Of a DNA stretch of 64,000 nt, positions 10,036-21,782 are shown in pieces. Both the position numbers and the translations under genes were made by a program. The DNA lies in assembly GCA_020736575.1 (NCBI GenBank), contig JAGPYM010000024.1, positions 547,400-611,399 on the forward strand. The letters are read 5' to 3'. The notes beneath the pieces were generated by a model. It did no database searches. It had not been told where the DNA came from and worked only from the letters and a program-made list of their open reading frames with translations. Source of the DNA: Thelonectria olida (lineage: Eukaryota > Ascomycota > Sordariomycetes > Hypocreales > Nectriaceae). Positions within the stretch are counted from its first letter, which is position 1. Every line of letters starts with the position of its first letter.

Positions 10036-10878
10036 GCTTGATTTGCTCGTGCACACATGGAATGGACCGACGACGATACCCTGTTCAAGCTCTCTTCCAA
10101 CGATGGCAAATGCGTTTTGGAAAAGACAGTTTTAGGCGTTAGCGATGTTGAGATGATAAAGGGCCGGTGTACTTATGGCGAGATTGGGGAGAACACGGTG
10201 CTGCTAGGGTCGAATTTCAATTACCACGCCTGGTTGGCTGTTGCAGTCAACGACCCTAACATTCCTCCATACGACGTCCCTGAGAGATACACATACTCGG
10301 TGCAGTGCGATGTCGATACCCGAAACGTCTTCGAATACAGAAAAGTCGTTCTGAAGCTTGCAAAATCACCAACCACGGGCAATGCATACGCCAGAGTCCT
10401 GACAGCAGAGTGATCTTGTGCCCCTCATCACGCTTCCACAATTAGCAACGTCCTTACAGCCACAGCAGCAACGGCAAATCTATATTTACTAGCCGAGAAC
10501 TCCGGCAACAGTGGCTGGTTTGAAACAATTAATAAGTTAACAACTAGATCTGGAGGATATGGATTGTCAGCACAAGATTCCAAGAGGTCGCCGCCGTGGG
10601 CTTTTAACGATTCATCTAATGCCTTGGAAGACATATTCGGATTGACTGCCGCCTTGGTGAGCTCAAGAATAATCAGGAACTCCAGCACCATCCTCACGGA
10701 AGGCAATGTCACCGTTAGCTTCACACGAATCGGTCCTGGACGTCCCTTTGCAGTTGCATTCGCTATCCCTCCATTCCTAGCCGGCTTGCTCATTTTGGTC
10801 CTGCTTTTCCTCATACAGCCAGATCCCAGGTATCTGGAAGAGGATGATACCACTTCTTCTCTCACTTGGCGCTGAGCC
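10036..10878 (+). pseudogene. Broken fungal membrane protein (C-terminal half)
   Basis: One frame from about 10042 to 10878 is open except for a TGA at 10411-10413. Before it lies an extracellular-looking segment (YTYSVQCDVDTRNVFEYRKV, KSPTTGNAYARVLTAE). After it the same style continues (ATANLYLLAENSGNSGWFET, FNDSSNALEDIFGLTAALV) and a single hydrophobic membrane span follows (FAVAFAIPPFLAGLLILVLL). This arrangement, a large ectodomain and then one late membrane helix and short tail, is common in fungal plasma-membrane proteins. The N-terminal half is missing upstream. The TGA could come from TGG or CGA. Family not named; the gene looks dead. Confidence 0.5.
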
Positions 10879-11242
10879 ATCGCAAGGCGATATTACAGCG
10901 GCTTTACAGATGGAGCTCGAAGCGGCAAAGGCCCTCCTTGGAGATGCTCCAGAACCCCCATCACGTCCTACAAAAAACGAACGACAGCATCATGCAGCGA
11001 TCAAACTGGCAACTGCAATACTGCCCGGCTCCCCTTCTTACCCAATTTTCTATTGGTTATTATTCGACCAAGGCGAGTTTGATCTCATTTGTCTTTTATC
11101 ACGAGGCTCGCGCAACTGGACAACTATACGTGATCAGTTTCTGGCGGCCGCAGAGAGGATTACATCAGGTAATATTAAAGTGAGCTTTGATCGTCGCCCA
11201 CGATTGCTCCAGGAGGTCAGGGCTGGCAACAGCAAGCCCTAG
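10844..11242 (+). other. Open frame of uncertain status (132 codons)
   Basis: It overlaps the end of the broken membrane-protein gene in another frame. The translation (LLLSLGAEPSQGDITAALQ, then FDLICLLSRGSRNWTTIRDQ) has protein-like composition and a faint ankyrin-like start, but no family is recognised. It may be the downstream exon of the broken gene after a frameshift, or a separate remnant. Confidence 0.3.
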
Positions 11243-12008
11243 ATCAGTCAGAAGCCAATTAGGATACAAGATACTAATAGATGCCCCCAATAGCTTGAAA
11301 GAACAAGAGCTTTAATGGCCCTCATAGCCTTTTCCTAGATTGTAATATGTCGTTTACGTAAGTACCGCTTTTCTCTTTCACATGCCAGAATTTGATCCTT
11401 TATGAGAGGATAAAGTTTAATGGCACATTGACGAAAGGGTTGACGAGGAAAAAGGTAAAGCATTCTGTGGCTTACATCGACCCATAGTCCATCTCTATAA
11501 TACGCGTGTTTTCACATGTCAACATGGTGACTGGGTGAGTGAGATTTATTGGAGGAATAGGTGACACTGGTGCCTGCGGACTGGGTGGAAACGGTTGGAG
11601 TCATCCAGAGAAGCATTCTTAGCCGCACAGGCAAAGTTCGTACTTAAGGCCTGGTTGGCTGTCGGCAAATTTAAGGATATATATAAGCTGACACAGAAAT
11701 TCAACGGTGACTCAAAGGCAGTCTTATGATGCAGAGATGATGCGGAGGTGATGCGGGCATTGCCATTGATTGTGCAACAATCATTGATTCACTGCGTCAG
11801 AATCATCCCTCACCGTTGGGCGATGGGCCAGTGTGTTGGAGGTAGTTGTTTCTTCTCACTGCACGTATACGTACCGCCATTCTACAAAAGCCAGCCCCTT
11901 AACCTCTCGTCATATTTTTTCTACTTTCTCATCACAACTCTCTTACTCATTTCCCACCCAAGCCCATAAACAGCACCGAAGCGCGGTACCTACATCTCAC
12001 CTGGTGCA
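11243..12008. other. Intergenic; promoter region of the DUF2235 gene
   Basis: No coding region recognised. Pyrimidine-rich sequence at about 11880-11970, immediately upstream of the DUF2235 start, is typical of fungal promoters and 5' leaders. Confidence 0.5.
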
Positions 12009-13434
12009 ATGGCCAACAAACCCAAACCACTCATCGTTCTCTGCGATGGCACCTGGGCCGGCCGTGAGGCAAACACAAGAACGAACATCTACCTCCTAGC
12101 GAAGATGGTAGGAATCGACATAGACAATCCCACAGACACAGACATTCATGTTTTGGACGGTTCTGCGTGGTACATGCACGGCGTTGGACTTGGAAGCACG
12201 TTCCTAGAGTATGTATACCCTCAATTTACCCTTCAGCGCTGGCCGATGATTCCTAAAATGATATAGTTATGTGTTTAATGGCGTAACAGCGCAAGACATC
12301 GCCGGGCAATGTATAGCAGCCTACCGGTTCATCGTTGATAATTACAGTTACCCCGACCGCCAGCTCTGGATGTTTGGCTTTTCTAGGGGCGCATTCCTAG
12401 TTCGGTCGGTCGCGGGCATGATTAATAATTGCGGAATTGTCAAGCCCGTGATGAACGATGATGGCAATGTCAACGAGGACCAGACCAGTTTACTCTGCCA
12501 ACATGTCTATAAAATCTACCGCTCTGACGATCCTATCCATGACCCACATTCAGCCCAGTCCCGGACCTTTCGACGAAACGCCAGCTGGCCCCTGATCGGT
12601 GACGCAGGCCTGAGTGATCCGCCGCTAATCCCGCCCATAAAATTCATAGGTGCTTTTGATACTGTTGGCAGCCTAGGAATTCCAGACTTCGTAGGCGGCG
12701 TAGGGCTGGATTGGCCTCAGTTCCACGACCAGAACGTTTCAACGGCGGTCGAGCTCGTCTACCATGCTATATGCCTGCACGAGCGCCTGTACATCTTCCC
12801 ACCCTGTCACGCCAGACGGAAGCCGCACCCTGAGCGGCCGAATGACTTCGGAATCACCGAAAAATGGTTCCCCGGCGTACACTACGACCTTGGGCGGCAG
12901 CGCTTCCGGTTCTTACGCGCGTTCGGCGGCGGGTGGTTAGAGCGGTTGTTGTCGAGGTGGGACTGGGCGAGCAGGGAGATCCAACCAAACGAGGTGCTTG
13001 CGGACTTGGGGTTGAAATGGATGCTCGAGGCTGTGCAAGCGAACGATCCGGCTGGAGAGGTCATTCCCGCTTTAAAGGTTAAGCAGGAGATTCAGGCGGC
13101 GAATCAGAGAATGATCAGAGAAAACCGCCAGACCGGCAGTGGGGATGTCTACGAGAACGTGGTCGGATATTTTCCATTTGGGAGGTTGATCGTATCGGCA
13201 TTCACGGCGCTGTGGGGGACGAGATGGCAGGGGAATGAGATTTACCAGCTGCTCTTTGCGATTCGGTCTCGTGTCGTGGCCGACCTGAATTCGTCGGTGT
13301 ACGACTTTAGGGAGGTCGACCGATCTATTACAGGTGCTGGAAGTCGGACCATTGAAACGCTGGCAGGTATAGAGAGCTCGAGATATCCGTCGGATACTTA
13401 CGAGGATTGGAAGTTGAGTCGCACATTCATGTAA
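12009..13434 (+). CDS. DUF2235 alpha/beta-hydrolase domain protein
   Basis: Exons 12009-12208 and 12267-13434 (455 aa). The 58-bp intron GTATGT...ATATAG splits an aspartate codon in phase 2. DUF2235 proteins are predicted serine hydrolases related to bacterial Tle1 phospholipases and are numerous in filamentous fungi. Visible signatures: N-terminal IVLCDGTW followed by RTNIYLLAK, the nucleophile elbow FGFSRGAFLVRSVAGM (G-x-S-x-G), and the FIGAFDTVGSLGIP strand that carries the acid residue. Length and order suit the family, and no disruption is seen. No signal peptide, so likely cytosolic. Substrate unknown. The 3' neighbour is a BTB remnant. Confidence 0.88.
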
Positions 13435-13702
13435 AACACTCCAGACATCGTACTCAAGAAGCATTGTTAATAGCAAGCTGTCAAATAAGAGCCAGGACAT
13501 CAGCACGAACATCTCTAAGAGGATGGTTAACCGATGCAAAGGCCAATTTCTTTAGCTGAAAATGCAGGGAGATTCTCTGAATCAAGGAGACACCAACCGG
13601 CTTCCAAGTCTTTACGATCGCAACTGGGAAAGGCTCAACTAGCTTCCAAGACGGGATAGACTTCGAACCCTTTCCTTGTTGCGCTAGGCAGCGGGCCACG
13701 TC

Positions 13703-13860
13703 ATGGTTCATTTCCTCTACACAGGCACATATCAGTGTCTCAAGCTGGAAGGACAATCTCCCCAGGACGAGCAGATCGCAGAGTTTGCAATGAGTGTTCG
13801 GGTTTTTTCCATGGCCCGAGTCTATCGCCTCCCTACTCTCCGTCAACTGAATTCCATCGA
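13703..13860 (+). pseudogene. BTB/POZ-domain remnant
   Basis: The frame gives MVHFLYTGTYQ followed by VRVFSMARVYRLPTLRQL, the well-known C-terminal half of the fungal BTB fold (the YLYTG strand, then the helix ending in a YxLPxL motif). The upstream half, expected within 200 bp, is interrupted by stops in all frames. An isolated remnant. Confidence 0.55.
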
Positions 13861-16056
13861 CCGGCGCGAACCCCTAGCAGCCGACTGTTTCGGTCGTGAA
13901 TCCTAGGAGCCCAACTCCCGATGACCAAGTCTCCGTCTTTTAGGGCATCGCCTCCCTGAGGATTCCTAGGATAGAATCCGATGTGCTCCTCGTCCTTGTT
14001 GCCGTTCTCTCTTGAGGGCCTTGGTGGTGTTCATCCTGCAAAGCCTCAGGTGATTCCATACGGGTCCGAGCTTGACCATTCCGATGAGGCCGAAAGCCGG
14101 AGGTGGGCGCTCCGGGTGTTGGACTGTCGGGGGGGAGTGCGGGGTATGAGCTTTCCCAGTGCTCTGCCCCCTTTATATCCACGGAGAGTGGAAAAGCCTA
14201 GCACTGATTAGAAGGAAGTCGACAGAGACGGATCATAAACGGTATAATTTTATCATTAAGGACACAACGTTCGAATGGCACAAAGGGGCTGCGCTAGAGG
14301 GGAGGGAGATACAAATAGGGTATGCTATACGATTTGCATGATTTGAGACTGTAGATGTTTGCATTGAGACACATTTCCAGACGAGCATTGGCCGGGTAAG
14401 GATAAGGAGTCTTCTACAAGGGTCAGACGAGTGTTAAGCTGTTGAGATCCGTGGTTTAACGGATCAACGGCTATTCCGATCCATTGGTGGCTGGGATGTG
14501 GATGTCTTCTTGTCAATAGCTTCCGCTGGTTAGCGCTAGTTTTCTTCTTCTTCAATTAATATAATATGCTCATTTCAACAATAAGTGATCCCTCCCATTC
14601 CACCTCGCTGTCCCGGAGCAAAGCATTAAATCGCGTAGGTGGCGCCCAATATGCTGCCGCCCATCACAGACATACAGAGATGGCATGATTCCTGAAATGG
14701 AGCCAGTGACAAGCCGTCATCTGCCATTAATTGTCACGAATGTGCAGAAGGGCCAGTTACTAAGCAGGTGGCCAGGTTGTGAGCGTGCGTGGCTAAAGTT
14801 TGAATTAGCCCACTAGAGCTCGGACTCAGGCTAGGCCAACGCTAAGAGTATCAAATATCCACTACAAATGGCGGGGCAGCGACGATGTGGCTGATCATGC
14901 ATTTCTCGCAGCAATCAATTACCATGCTGGCGGGTTCCACCACAAATAGGGCTATGGGTGGCGTCCCTTGGTCGATCTGTTTGGCTCCATCCAATACACT
15001 AGGGAGTTCGACTGTGCGTGAGGGGAGCGGAAGGAAACGGGAACCCAATGCCAAGATGGCTGGGCTAAATGGCTTGGCATTGACAATTTGATGATGAGGC
15101 TTGCTGGTGGAGGAAGTCTTGTTGCTGGACAATATACGGAGTACAAATTAGATGAGAGACAAATCTCATGCGACCTTTAGGGGTACGATCGCCAAATACG
15201 TCCTTCTAGAAGGCCTCCCGCCCACGTTGCAGATCTCCAGGGGCTTGATCTAGAAGAAGCAAGTTAACGTTATCGAGATATGCAAGAAATGCCCAAAGAC
15301 AGACCGCAGCTCGGCTCACTCCGAGCCTTCACGCGCGAAGTTCCTCTCCTTTCTTAACCATCACTTCAATATTAGCGTGCTTGCTTTTCATATAGTACCG
15401 CGGACTTACTTCTAGAGACGCACTAGCGAATACTTAGAGCCAGGGTCAGGGTCACCCTTGCCTCCGGATAGAGATGCCGAGATACCCCCCTTTGCAGGTC
15501 GACGACGTGCCGAGTCCATGCGCTTCAAGGCTCTCACTAGCCGTTTCCCCCTGTTCGCCTCAAGGTCTCAAGTCGAAATTGACATCCAGTTATTCCCAAG
15601 TGGCTTCCCTCCCTCTGCATTTTGGCATTGCCTGCCTGCCCGGGAAGCGAGTCGGCGTGACTAACTAGCACGCAACCCACCCCTTTCGAAACCGGATACA
15701 CAACAGCAGCCTCTCTGACACTTAACCCTAAACCCAGATGCAGCGACGCTTCCCGGCTTCGGCTAACCGAGGCTTGAGGAAAAGGTCTGGACGCCTACTA
15801 GTCAGGGCCCTGCGTGCGGTGGACCCCCTGAGCTAGAGGCGTGCAACTGCAACGGCCACAGGAGCGCAGCCGAGTGCGTGGCTCGTAACCATCGACCTTC
15901 TACCTTTATCTAGGCTCGAAGGGCCGCTTTGCTCTTTGCTTCTTTCTATCTTGAAACAGATGCCAGTATTTCGCCGCCCCTCACGTTTTTGGGCAACCCT
16001 TCATTATTATTAATTCATTCCATTACCAAGCAAGAAGTGTCTCCTTGCAACCTCCG
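13861..16056. other. Intergenic, 2.2 kb without a recognised gene
   Basis: Open frames here (for example 13940-14182 minus, 14851-15132 minus, 15458-15664 plus) lack family motifs and overlap one another. The stretch includes one copy of a sequence family shared with 22.8 kb and 41.2 kb (14441-14503). The last 300 bp is the probable promoter and leader of the DUF7703 gene. Confidence 0.5.
14441..14503 (+). repeat. Diverged copy of a dispersed repeat
   Basis: It starts GTTGAGATCCGT and ends in TGGTGGCTGGGATGTGGAT. It resembles 41235-41287 and the inverted copy at 22745-22879, with small insertions. Copy relationship judged by eye. Confidence 0.6.
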
Positions 16057-17187
16057 ATGGCGATTTGGATGGAGCCTCGCGGTTTCGGTTCCGGGGTTAA
16101 CGGCGACTCCCAAACATCCCTAACCATAGTCATCGTCTTCCTTGCAATCTCCTTTTACAATGTCATCGAGCTCAACTTCATTATCTGGGGGACGTTTAAA
16201 CGTTATGCCGGGCTATACTTTTGGACCTTCGTCATCGCCACTTGGGGAATTCCCTTGTACTGTGCGGGCTTCCTCATCAAGTACTTCGGGTCCCCAGCGC
16301 TGGGTTACCTTTCTTGCACGTTAATTGTGATCGGCTGGGTGTGTATGGTCAGCGGTCAGTCAATGGTGCTTTGGTCTCGGCTGCATTTAGTTCTACGGAA
16401 CAGAAAACGTCTCAGGCTGGTCTTATGGATGATTATCATAGACGGAATTATCTGCCATGGCACTATCATCCCTATGGTCTATGGTTCTTTCTCTAGTAGC
16501 CCTGAGATGTGGCAGAAGCCCTATTCTGTTATGGAAAAGATCCAGGTCACTATCTTCTTTCTCCAAGAAATCATCTTATCCAGTTTCTATATTATCGAAA
16601 CTGTCAAGCTTATGAGGCTCGAAAGGTCTATGGGGAACACAAGGTCAAGTCGCCGTTTGATGAAGCACCTTGTCCTTGTTAACATCCTCATCATCATCCT
16701 CGATATCACCATCCTGGGTCTTGAGTATGCGAACCAATACGAGTATCAGACATCGTACAAGTCCTTTGTCTACAGCACAAAGCTGAAACTGGAGTTCAGC
16801 ATCCTGAATCGCCTCGTCGAAATGACGACCGGAAGCAAGAACGCCAGCTCTGGCCCACGAAGTCGAAGCCATAACACAGTTAACAACACCAATATCCCTC
16901 TGGAAACCTTCAACGGCGAAGCAGGCCGCAAGACTACCAACGTCTCATATCAAGCATATGCTACGGCAGGAAGCGAGCGCTCCAATGACGGAGCACAGAT
17001 ATCGCCGACTCGGAATGACAATAGGGTCATGATGACGACTGAGATTATCCTCCACCGGGAGGAAAGACAGGATGATGAGACGGGGAGTAGAAAGTCATCG
17101 GCCGACTCAACGACTGGAGAAGCGAAGGCATATGACGGGGAGTCGAAGACATCTTCCGAGGTCCATCTGGCAACTCGCGGTTTCTAA
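16057..17187 (+). CDS. Seven-helix integral membrane protein (DUF7703-like)
   Basis: A single exon of 376 aa starting at the ATG at 16057; upstream in-frame sequence has no other ATG. After a short N-terminus come about seven hydrophobic segments, including LTIVIVFLAISFYNVIELNF, LYFWTFVIATWGIPLYCAGF, CTLIVIGWVCMVSGQSMVLW, LVLWMIIIDGIICHG and HLVLVNILIIILDITILGLE. A YKSFVYSTKLKLEFSILNRL motif and a long hydrophilic Ser/Thr-rich cytosolic tail of about 130 residues follow. This architecture matches the fungal DUF7703 / Pth11-like receptor-type membrane proteins, plasma-membrane proteins of unknown ligand. No disruption, so probably functional. Confidence 0.8.
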   Translation: MAIWMEPRGFGSGVNGDSQTSLTIVIVFLAISFYNVIELNFIIWGTFKRYAGLYFWTFVIATWGIPLYCAGFLIKYFGSPALGYLSCTLIVIGWVCMVSGQSMVLWSRLHLVLRNRKRLRLVLWMIIIDGIICHGTIIPMVYGSFSSSPEMWQKPYSVMEKIQVTIFFLQEIILSSFYIIETVKLMRLERSMGNTRSSRRLMKHLVLVNILIIILDITILGLEYANQYEYQTSYKSFVYSTKLKLEFSILNRLVEMTTGSKNASSGPRSRSHNTVNNTNIPLETFNGEAGRKTTNVSYQAYATAGSERSNDGAQISPTRNDNRVMMTTEIILHREERQDDETGSRKSSADSTTGEAKAYDGESKTSSEVHLATRGF

Positions 17188-17689
17188 GAGGACAGAATGC
17201 GGTTGCTTTACTTGAGAATACCCTCCAATTCTATCGTCTACCTACTGTAACCATTTTTTGAATACATTTTGCTCCCCACACGCTTCTTCCAGAGAGCAAA
17301 ATTTGACGTAAACCTCACCAAGCGCCAGGTAATGGACCCCCAACATTGTCCCAATGAGTTGCTGAACCCTGTTGCCCCTGCCCCGCCACCCGCCAGCCAA
17401 ACTCTTTGTGCACGAATGCCTACGGATGGATGGATTTTATTTCACCCGGAGGGAAGTCCCTAAAGGGCCTTAACACAATCTAGTTCACATTTCGGTACAT
17501 TTGGTGCCTGACACCCCAAGCCCCACTGATCGTCACCTCATCGCTAGCTGCTCAACCTCGTCGCTGCTTGTTCCATGACAGGCCTGCTTGAAGGCCAAAT
17601 TCTGCAAGTGTTCAGCATCCTATCCTCGGCAGCTGAAGCACGGTCCGCCAAAATCGAGGCTGCTTTTTGTTAGTATAGTCGCACGCTAG
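17188..17689. other. Intergenic, no gene recognised
   Basis: 3' flank of the membrane-protein gene and probable 3' untranslated remains of the LINE fragment that follows on the minus strand. Confidence 0.5.
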
Positions 17690-18130
17690 AGGTTAGTTTG
17701 CCGATGGCCGCTGGTCCGCATCGAGCCTGTTTGTCGCGATAATAAATTTAATTGCTGCAAGCACGGCCAGCATGTCTGGCTTCCACATTTCGTCATCCGA
17801 CGCAGCTTTTCCTCCCAAAAACAACAAATTCCCAATCTTTATTCGTGAGCATTTAAATATGGCTTCCCGTTGTATTGTCTACCTTTTGCATTAGAAGAGG
17901 AAGTGCTCAATCGTCTCTGCTGTTTGTCCATAATCGCATATGTCCGATTCCGCTGCCCCTATCCTGTGAAGATAACTGTTCAGTCGCATCATCCCGGTCC
18001 TAAGCTGGGCCATCACGTCCGATTCTTTTCTTTTTAGCGAGTCGTATAGTGCACGGGTGTGTTTGCCCGGCAGTGTTTACAATTTCGCGTCGCGAATGCC
18101 TTAGCCCAGCCCCTCCTTTTCCATTACGTA
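17690..18130 (-). mobile_element. Second LINE fragment (ORF2 C-terminal tail)
   Basis: Minus-strand reading gives TLPGKHTRALYDSLKRKESD, VMAQLRTGMMRLNSYLHRIG, ICDYGQTAETIEHFLF, then after one stop KAASDDEMWKPDMLAVLAAI and FIIATNRLDADQ. This is the characteristic end of Tad/Nht2-type LINE ORF2: the segment after RNase H, a degenerate CCHC knuckle (the first cysteine of the C-x-C pair is lost) and the FAIATGRLD-like terminus. Only the last 145 codons or so remain; a 5'-truncated dead copy. Confidence 0.75.
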
Positions 18131-18377
18131 GATTTTAGCATTAGAGATTCTAGCTCAGCACGTCCTGTGCCCTAATAGGGGGAATTTACGGGCCTCGCGG
18201 CCCTCGGACGAAAAATATACATACATAATTCAGTGGAGTGGTTTGCAACCCTGAGCAACCCTCGGATCCAGCTCCAATCCAATCTAATAAAATCGCTGGC
18301 TTAGCTAGATGGCCAGACTAACCAACGCTGCTGCCTTGTCCCCTCATGTCGGAACCCTGAAGCCTCGCCGGTTCAGA

Positions 18378-19960
18378 CTACCATCCATCCTCACTGTGTG
18401 TATGCACATTATTCTCACCGGAGCCTCTTGCCTCCAAAGAAATCAAGTTACCGGCCAGCCGATCCGCATGTCTGCGTACGCGTCTCCAATTCGAATCCGA
18501 CGATGTCAATATGTCCGATAACACTCTCATTATGAGGATTCGTAATGCTGGCATGCAAGCGCAGATGACTCCAACGTCAACTTCCACCAGAGACCAATTG
18601 GTTAATGGAACCAGGTCCCCTAGCAAGATCAGAAACAAGCAATTATACATTCTTGCGGACCAACTTACATGTCGGATTGACTGTTCTCTGGTAGAAGACG
18701 AGATACCTTAATCGTATGATTGAAACAATCGTGATGCTTGAAATTCTCTAGTTAGCAAAGTAGGCCTAGAAAGTAAGGGAAAAAAACGTACAAGAGCCCT
18801 ATACCGAACATCAAAAATGCCTCTGCTTTCCTGCTCCAGGGCCAGGTGAGGCTGGCTATTTGTGAAATAGGAAGTCCAATTATCCAGACATCAAGCGCGA
18901 TGCTAATGCCAGCATTAGACCACGCCTGATAATTCATGTTCATACAATGCCCAGTGTGCTCTCCGTCCCAGCTGGTCTATGAATAACTGACAGGCCGACA
19001 TTGAAATATATTTACGACTGTACTCGACAAGCCGGTCGCACAGGTGAAGATGATCGTGCCGGATGTGATTCGGCGGAAGGTTTGGGACCAGAAAATATGC
19101 AGGTAGAAGAAAAGAAATGCGGCTTTGGAAGGATAGAGACAGAGGGGGTACAATAGTTCCGCAAAATAATACAGCTGGACTGGTCAGCAGGAGGCGCCGA
19201 AGATAGATAGGTATGCCTACCTTGAGAAATTCTGTGATTTCTTTCGGTTCAAGCATCCAAATATCTCTCCCAAGTCCAGTCTTCACAGCTTTGAGGTATT
19301 AGCACACGGGACCAGCTATAAGCTAAATAACTTGCCTGCAATGATTACTCCGGATATAGGTATTATAGATACCTAACACTAAATTAGGCCTCAGATTGAA
19401 AGGCAGGGGTATTGATACTATAGCTTACCATTGCCAGAGCTGTAATGAAATCATCCACCATCCACTCGCCCCCCTGCCGGCTCAGCCGAGTGATAAGCCT
19501 TAAGATAACGGCTGCCAACGCAAGACAACAGCACAGAGTGGAACAGATAAGGACCGTCGTGGAAACATTCCGCTCAGAGATGCCGCAGCTGTCGGAAAGC
19601 AGTCTTGTTGTTACTGAACGCTATAAGCTACCGAGGAAGTGACTGGACGGAACGCAAACCCACGAAGTGCATCTTTCACCCCACATTCACCTCCAAAGCA
19701 GACTCTCACGATGCTGCTGTTGAGCGCGGCGTCGGAGCAAATGAACGACCTATCGGAAAACGAGCATTCAGACCCACAAGGTGCTCAAGGCAGGAAACCT
19801 AAGTTGAGATAAGCTTAGAGTTAGAATCCGTGAGCGGGCATGTACCTTTGCTTACCGCGCAAGTAGGCCACAAGGCTGTCATGTGCAAGGAATTGAGGGT
19901 TGGATAGCGACCGAAATCACCCGCAAGGACGGACCCAAGGATTTCCCAGTGCTTGTAAGG
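18378..19960 (-). pseudogene. CFEM-domain Pth11/SAT4-like receptor, inactivated
   Basis: Minus-strand exons can be chained by splice signals: about 19960-19856, 19798-19664, 19620-19429, 19335-19221, 19174-18792, 18747-18669, 18619-18378. They give a CFEM domain (LWPTCAVSCL, ICSDAALNSS, GGECGVKDAL), a first helix (VLICSTLCCCLALAAVILRL), the hallmark VKTGLGRDIWMLEP, IFQCRPVS, WDGEHTGHCMNMNYQAWSNA, a further helix and the VICACMPALR motif, as in Magnaporthe Pth11-class G-protein-coupled receptors. Disabling changes: TAG and TAA replacing likely CAG and CAA in the exon before KTGLGRD, TAG for Trp after CRPVSYS, and a frameshift in the CFEM exon. The stops are of C-to-T type in CpA context, as RIP produces. 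The 5' end is uncertain. Confidence 0.72.
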
Positions 19961-21780
19961 AACGTTAGGCTCTACTATATTTCCAAGGAAAATTAGAAGC
20001 TTTGTTCCACGATTTGCCAACATGCAAAGCGAGAGTCGCGGGTATACTATCCAGATTAGCAGCGAAATAATATTCCGAATCATGAGCAAATTAGATATGC
20101 GCCTACATGGATGACCGAGGTTGAACCATTTCTGATTTGTGGCAAATGGCTTTCGTACATGAACCATCATAATCGGCTGACGATTTCAGGCTAGCTTGCC
20201 GTTGTCGCCCGTTAGCGTTGAGCCCAAAGCCGCCGCCATGCGCTTTCCCATAGGAAATACCTACACATTGCCGACTGCGACGCACAGCTGTCATTTTCAC
20301 TTGGGAGAATCTGCTCGTCGGAGCGAAGGAGTGCCAGGTAGACCTTCCCTGTCTGCACCCCGCATAAATCCCCGAAAAGGTGTACAGATCAATATCCGTA
20401 GGTATGCACTCCGCAAACGATGCCGCCCTGCATCCACAAACAGGGGGACGCGTCTTACATCCTCTTGGTTAGGGGAGAGTGCCGAGTACACATCTGCCAC
20501 CGTGAACTTCTGAACCTCGATGCATGGCAAACTTGGCTGTGACGGTCCAGAATTTGAGCCGCCAGTTCCTGTACAAAGCATCTGGCGATGAGCGAGTCCG
20601 TCCTGGACTTTGTAGTGGGATACAGTGGCAAGACACACCTCGAGAAGGACTGACACCAGCATTTTGGTGTGGCGTGGCTCCCCCGGTCCAGACTTGCGCG
20701 GACCATCGACGTGTGGCCCTTAGTGATACGCCTTCTGAAAGCCTCCGCTTTGCCAGTACCACCGCTCGCGTCGTCTTGCGGAACGGCTGGGGGGCATTTA
20801 CACGACACGCTAAAAGGATTATAGCTTGGTTGGCGGCGGACCCAGGAGAAGGGTTTGGGCACACAGAAGGCCGAGTGGAAAGAGCATCCAGGAATCGGAT
20901 GATATGGGCGGGCATTGAGGCAGGGCTGTAGATCACATTGACTTTCTACAATGATGTTGAGATGTTGGCACTCTTACTGGAAAGGCAGCCACGGTTAGGC
21001 ACATCAAGTCCATTGTTCATGACCAAGCATGCTGGGGTGTGCGAAGTCGTCCAGCTTCTCTTTGTCCACCGCATCACTGCAAGCAGCGCGTACCGTCTCA
21101 TACTCCATTAGCGTGGATAAAATGATAAAATGTTCCGACACCCTCACCGGCGGTAGTGAGGGCGTAATACAGTCCGAAGGATGTATCTATATGACATGAT
21201 ATTTCATACTAATAAGTCTAGCTGTACGTTGGTGCTCCGTGAAGCATGCGTACATGACCGTGACCCTTTTTTTTTTTTTTTTTCGCAATCTCTGTGCACT
21301 ATAGCGACGTCATCAAGAAAAAAGAGGTTGGAATAGTGGCTGGTCAAGTTGCTGTTGCTTGCGCCGGTCCTGGTCGCGGACTTTAATCCAAGCACCTGCT
21401 AGTTATAGTTATGGGTAGAAATTAACACATTTTGGTCAAGATTGAACTCCATTCACCCCAGTTTATATCAATCATAAACATGAGTCATGTACATGACCAT
21501 TCAGTCAAGAACGACAAAATCACAGGAGCGCTACGATCGAAACTGCTATATCTAACGCTTCATTTGGATCCTAGCATTTCACATAATTGAGTCGTTAGGT
21601 GATCCAGTGGGTCAACCAAGACGCTACATGGGTCAATTTGACACAAATGAATGGTCAACAAGACAAAATATCTCGATTGAGAAACAAATATTCCCTTATT
21701 TTCCTAAGGTGGCTCTTTTACTAAGCGATCGAGCATCATGTGCTCCGGCCTATGAGAATGCCAGTCAGATCAAATTACTC
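19961..21780. other. 1.8 kb with no recognised gene
   Basis: Several long overlapping frames on both strands at 20297-20936 (up to 155 codons) share no recognised motif; one strand may be a decayed gene. The exon carrying the signal peptide of the CFEM pseudogene probably lies at its left edge. A run of 17 T is at 21267-21283. Confidence 0.4.
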
Positions 21781-21782
21781 TA

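Noticed and set aside
9894..10109. Acidic minus-strand frame (71 codons) between two plus-strand genes
   Set aside because: It reads opposite a Ser-rich plus-strand stretch; neither strand can be preferred and no start or motif supports it.
15721..15736. Telomere-like TTAACCCTAAACCC
   Set aside because: Only about two imperfect units; expected by chance, no array.
20297..20936. Overlapping long frames on both strands (up to 155 codons)
   Set aside because: No recognised motif in any frame and no splice model; could be GC-rich chance frames.
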